Source of the DNA: Clostridia bacterium
Lineage (GTDB): Bacteria > Bacillota_A > Clostridia > Christensenellales > Aristaeellaceae
Assembly (NCBI GenBank): GCA_017481185.1
Contig: JAFUPO010000407.1
Coordinates: 1 to 8,263 of the forward strand
Direction: 5' to 3'
DNA: 8,263 bases
Below the pieces are notes generated by a model. The model saw only the letters and a program-made list of their open reading frames with translations, searched no databases and was not told the origin of the DNA. Below are positions 6,701 to 8,263 of the stretch, piece by piece. The position numbers were made by a program, and so were the translations under genes. Each line of letters begins with the position of its first letter. Position 1 is the stretch's first letter.

Positions 6701-8263
6701 GCGTAGCCCTCAGGCAGCTGGAAACGCACTTGATATACGCCGGGAAGCAGCTGCTTAAAGCTTACCTCACCATCGGCATTGGTCGTGCCGGAGGCTGCGA
6801 TATTGCCCTGCTGATCCACGGCGCTGACCGTGATACCCGCCACAGCCCGCTCGTAGATACCGCGGCTTCCGTTTTCGTTGGAATCCCAGAAAACGACCGC
6901 CCGCAGGCCCGTAGGAACCACCAGCGTGCCGTTCATGCCGGTGAGCTGCTGCCCATCGCCCACCTGGAAGGGAGCAGACTGCCCATCCTTAGCAATAATG
7001 CTGCCGCCAATCAGGTTAAAGGCTGTGCCCGCCGGGGCTTCCATGGCCAGGCTGTAGGTGCCGGGCATCAGATTGCTGAACTGATAATTGCCCTGATCAT
7101 CCGTAGCCGTCGTATGGTACAGCTCATAGCTATCACCCACAAGGCGGTACAGGCTCACGGGGAACTGGGTTTTTGCGCTTTCTCCACCATCCAGCACGCC
7201 ATTAGCGTTCTGATCCTCAAAAACCTGGCCGGATACCTGGCCCTCCCGGTAAAGGGCCAGCGTCTCTAGCAGCGCCGTCTGTTCCGCTGTCACCTGCACG
7301 GTCAAGGATGCAACGCCTTGCTGAACTGTCCACGCGCCGCCCTGCTGGGCCCCATAGCCTGCCGGAATGGCGACGCTCACCGTGTATGCGCCGGGAATCA
7401 GATCATTAAAGGCGATGGTGCTTTGGGTCTCAAGGCTCCAGGCTTCCTGAACGCCCTGGGCTGTTACCGTTACAGGCACTGACTCCTGCCAGCTGATGCC
7501 GCCCTCCATGCGGCCCAACGCAGACAGGGTCAGGCGGTAGAGGCTGTCCTGGCCGCCGGTCACGCCCAGATTCCACTGGGCAGCGCCCTTCTGAGCAAAG
7601 TCATAACCGTTCAATGAGGCAAGCATCATCCCTTGCGGGAGATAAACTGCCATCTGATAATCTCCAGGATAGAGCTGGCTCATCGTAACCCTTCCATTTT
7701 GGAACACGCCGCTCTTAAGCACCTGGCCATTCTGGATCAGGCTAGCTTCCTGGCCATCCATGCCGGAGGCTTCTAGGGTCACGCTGCCCAGGGCCACCGC
7801 TTCTGCGTTGACCTGGGCTTCCTTGGTTTCTTCATTCAGCGCCACAGCCCCTGCCTGCCACTTGCCGCGGCTGCCGTCTACAAAGGCATAGGCATCGGCC
7901 ATATCGCCGGTCAACTCAAAGGTCACATCATAGGTTCCGGCAGTCAGCTGACTGAAGCGGTAAAGGCCCTGGCTATCCGTCACAGCCGTCTGCCCAGCTG
8001 CCGTCACCCCCACGCCCTCAAGGGGCGCGCCGTTCACCGTGACCTGCCCCTGAATCATGCAGGTCACCGTATAGGGGATCTCCATGCGGCCATTTGCTTC
8101 GCCAGTCATCATATGTTCCGGCAATACGAAGGTGAGGCTCTCTCCCTCTGGGAGGCTGCCGGGGATCTCGAAGCTGCCGTCTCCCTGGGTGTATGCTCTG
8201 AGGATCACGCCCTCCTGACGCTTCTCCACCCGCAGGCCGGTTTCGCCGGTCTCGCCGTTATCC
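3790..8263 (-). CDS. Giant SdrD_B/Cna-B-like repeat protein, N-terminus outside the window
   Basis: The frame is open to the high-coordinate edge (first full codon at 8260-8262) and gives 1490 residues ending in TAA at 3790-3792. A GTG at 8227-8229 lies in the frame, but reading continues upstream of it with DNGETGETGLRVEKR, so it is not the start. The visible part is almost wholly tandem beta-sandwich units: three degenerate ones, then about ten with the SdrD_B pattern G-x-(V/I)-(W/F/Y)-x-D-x-N-x-x-G, E, a GVxV strand, a TxxxGxYxF strand and a PGxY turn. Such units form stiff, often calcium-binding stalks in bacterial surface adhesins. I find only two cysteines. The C-terminus reads NFNFDLGFALRDEGVKPEAM then KPAPTQVWK, with no LPXTG motif, hydrophobic segment or positive tail. 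Secretion or anchoring must be decided by the unseen N-terminus. An extracellular role is inferred from the domains; the ligand is unknown. Confidence 0.9.
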   Translation of the reverse strand, partial: DNGETGETGLRVEKRQEGVILRAYTQGDGSFEIPGSLPEGESLTFVLPEHMMTGEANGRMEIPYTVTCMIQGQVTVNGAPLEGVGVTAAGQTAVTDSQGLYRFSQLTAGTYDVTFELTGDMADAYAFVDGSRGKWQAGAVALNEETKEAQVNAEAVALGSVTLEASGMDGQEASLIQNGQVLKSGVFQNGRVTMSQLYPGDYQMAVYLPQGMMLASLNGYDFAQKGAAQWNLGVTGGQDSLYRLTLSALGRMEGGISWQESVPVTVTAQGVQEAWSLETQSTIAFNDLIPGAYTVSVAIPAGYGAQQGGAWTVQQGVASLTVQVTAEQTALLETLALYREGQVSGQVFEDQNANGVLDGGESAKTQFPVSLYRLVGDSYELYHTTATDDQGNYQFSNLMPGTYSLAMEAPAGTAFNLIGGSIIAKDGQSAPFQVGDGQQLTGMNGTLVVPTGLRAVVFWDSNENGSRGIYERAVAGITVSAVDQQGNIAASGTTNADGEVSFKQLLPGVYQVRFQLPEGYAFSAKGDKMNDYTSAIAKQEGRQADTDPITLTQGGQTAVAAGVVKLGFVSGKVWYDSDASGIMTEDEPGQAGVVVQLVPRRSGGVSYELVTDETGVYRFSGVRPGSYDLTVTTPEGMMFTRYSKTGRDMRSIFTGEGLRTGEKTIVVEAGKTIDSQNVGLVTGGVIEGIVFLDPDYDGIYQEGDEPLAGVELVLEKISTGDKMGSVTVDATGTFRFEALRGGNYRLKATLPDETVVFTHAVSMSEAGNWFEARDGRQDSTLQKLPMEDMEQKTVYVGAVRTGSISGTIYMDDNYTGVQDNREAAAANLDVALVDAAGQIIARDRSDHNGSYHFAGLVPGAYQVRMEAKDGYVFTKLGEGNLVTSLSDEGDGETASLMLAMGQNLEGVDGGLIRPGRVSGAFFNDANDNGVQDGGEGGLAGVTVTLVNQKEGTIAFQTVTGNDGGYSFNRVMPGSYHVRYDLPEGGAFAPVAAGGNVLTGVGLTAASDIFDFKTADQKAMPLAGGLILARLEGRIYEDLNGSGQYEEGERFLSGVRLTFEGQEQITGADGAFLVDGIRPGSYTLNLAGLENYVFTRNGEAIAPRGQNTYEGIYNAAAGQMDTGLMIGMVPQAQITGYIWMDEDLSGSWNEMDTMLSGMDVTLRDLTDGTTRYQAVTDSDGRFQFAGLVPGSYDALVELPAGCIAAKAGYATFQDNGDGELVEPAFGLSAGEYKEGLSAGIVQYTVLEGMAWQDEAGTAMALPGTAVNLVNEDGMVVGSMTTGEDGAYRFDSVLPGDYEIQVALPDGYLLVNDQDDRVTSGLMMSIIQEEAGATGVSYPIHVIMGAHESGLDIGAVKPGMLGDKAWLDENGNGLQDTTEAAMPGITVRLIKDGLMIHEAVTDIYGYYLFDNVYPSVYDVEILWHEELIPTQKRTDLVLLGSQLEESDETSQIITGVEIRSNVKNFNFDLGFALRDEGVKPEAMKPAPTQVWK
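3853..7245 (-). repeat. Array of ten SdrD_B-like units of about 103-118 residues
   Basis: Unit boundaries by eye, minus strand: 7245-6913, 6912-6568, 6567-6220, 6219-5866, 5865-5527, 5526-5185, 5184-4876, 4875-4540, 4539-4195 and 4194-3853. Nine units carry an acidic loop resembling an EF-hand: DQNANGVLDGGE, DSNENGSRGIYE, DSDASGIMTEDE, DPDYDGIYQEGDE, DDNYTGVQDNRE, DANDNGVQDGGE, DLNGSGQYEEGE, DEDLSGSWNEMD and DENGNGLQDTTE. The ninth unit has lost it. All carry the turn before the last strand (mostly PG-x-Y). The units differ strongly from one another in protein sequence, so the array is old and not the product of recent tandem copying. Confidence 0.85.
7246..8058 (-). repeat. Three degenerate Cna-B-like units before the main array
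   Basis: Units at about 8058-7792, 7791-7519 and 7518-7246, each about 90 residues. Each keeps the core strand pattern and the G-x-Y turn (TAGTYDV, YPGDYQM, IPGAYTV) followed by a long polar stretch. None has the acidic D-x-N-x-x-G loop of the following ten units. They look more like plain carboxypeptidase-regulatory or Cna-B folds. A further 57 or so residues before 8058 have no clear assignment. Confidence 0.6.

Noticed and set aside
6595..7269. Plus-strand open frame of 224 codons
   Set aside because: Another antisense shadow of the repeat array without its own start signals.
8227..8229. GTG as the start of the repeat protein
   Set aside because: The same frame stays open to the window edge with repeat-protein-like sequence, there is no ribosome binding site before it, and no signal peptide follows it.
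1..8263. CRISPR array, tRNA, rRNA, insertion sequence or phage genes
   Set aside because: I saw no regularly spaced short direct repeats, no tRNA-like cloverleaf, no rRNA motif and no transposase or integrase frame on either strand.

Overview
The window looks like a G+C-rich member of the Bacillota, probably class Clostridia. The evidence is the argC-argJ-argB-argD gene order with short intergenic gaps, strong AGGAGG-type ribosome binding sites, two TTG starts, a near-consensus sigma-A promoter, and a very large SdrD_B-type repeat protein next door. All supported genes lie on the minus strand, so transcription runs from high to low coordinates. This taxonomic placement is inference.

Layout in the direction of transcription. 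From 8263 down to 3790 is the C-terminal 1490 residues of a giant repetitive surface-type protein; its N-terminus lies beyond the window. A strong hairpin at 3746-3779 follows its stop codon. The gap to 3639 then holds a promoter (TTGACA, 16 nt, TATAAT), two candidate ArgR boxes with centres 21 bp apart, and a small hairpin over the argC ribosome binding site and start. Next come argC (2700-3638), argJ (1475-2689), argB (605-1459) and argD (1-591, C-terminus cut off by the window edge).

The four arg genes form one operon covering the middle of arginine biosynthesis. ArgJ makes N-acetylglutamate by recycling the acetyl group, ArgB phosphorylates it, ArgC reduces it to the semialdehyde, ArgD transaminates this to N-acetylornithine, and ArgJ releases ornithine.

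The most striking observation is in argB. The reading frame from its true start is broken by a single in-frame TAG at codon 30 (1370-1372), exactly where the family has the invariant ATP-phosphate-binding lysine of the K-Y-G-G motif. The rest of the gene is intact and well conserved. It could be a recent nonsense mutation, a sequence error, or a recoded or suppressed UAG. None of the four gene stop codons visible here is TAG, but four is too few to settle the question. The second notable item is the repeat protein: about ten SdrD_B units of roughly 103-118 residues with EF-hand-like acidic loops, preceded by three degenerate units, and ending with no LPXTG sorting signal.
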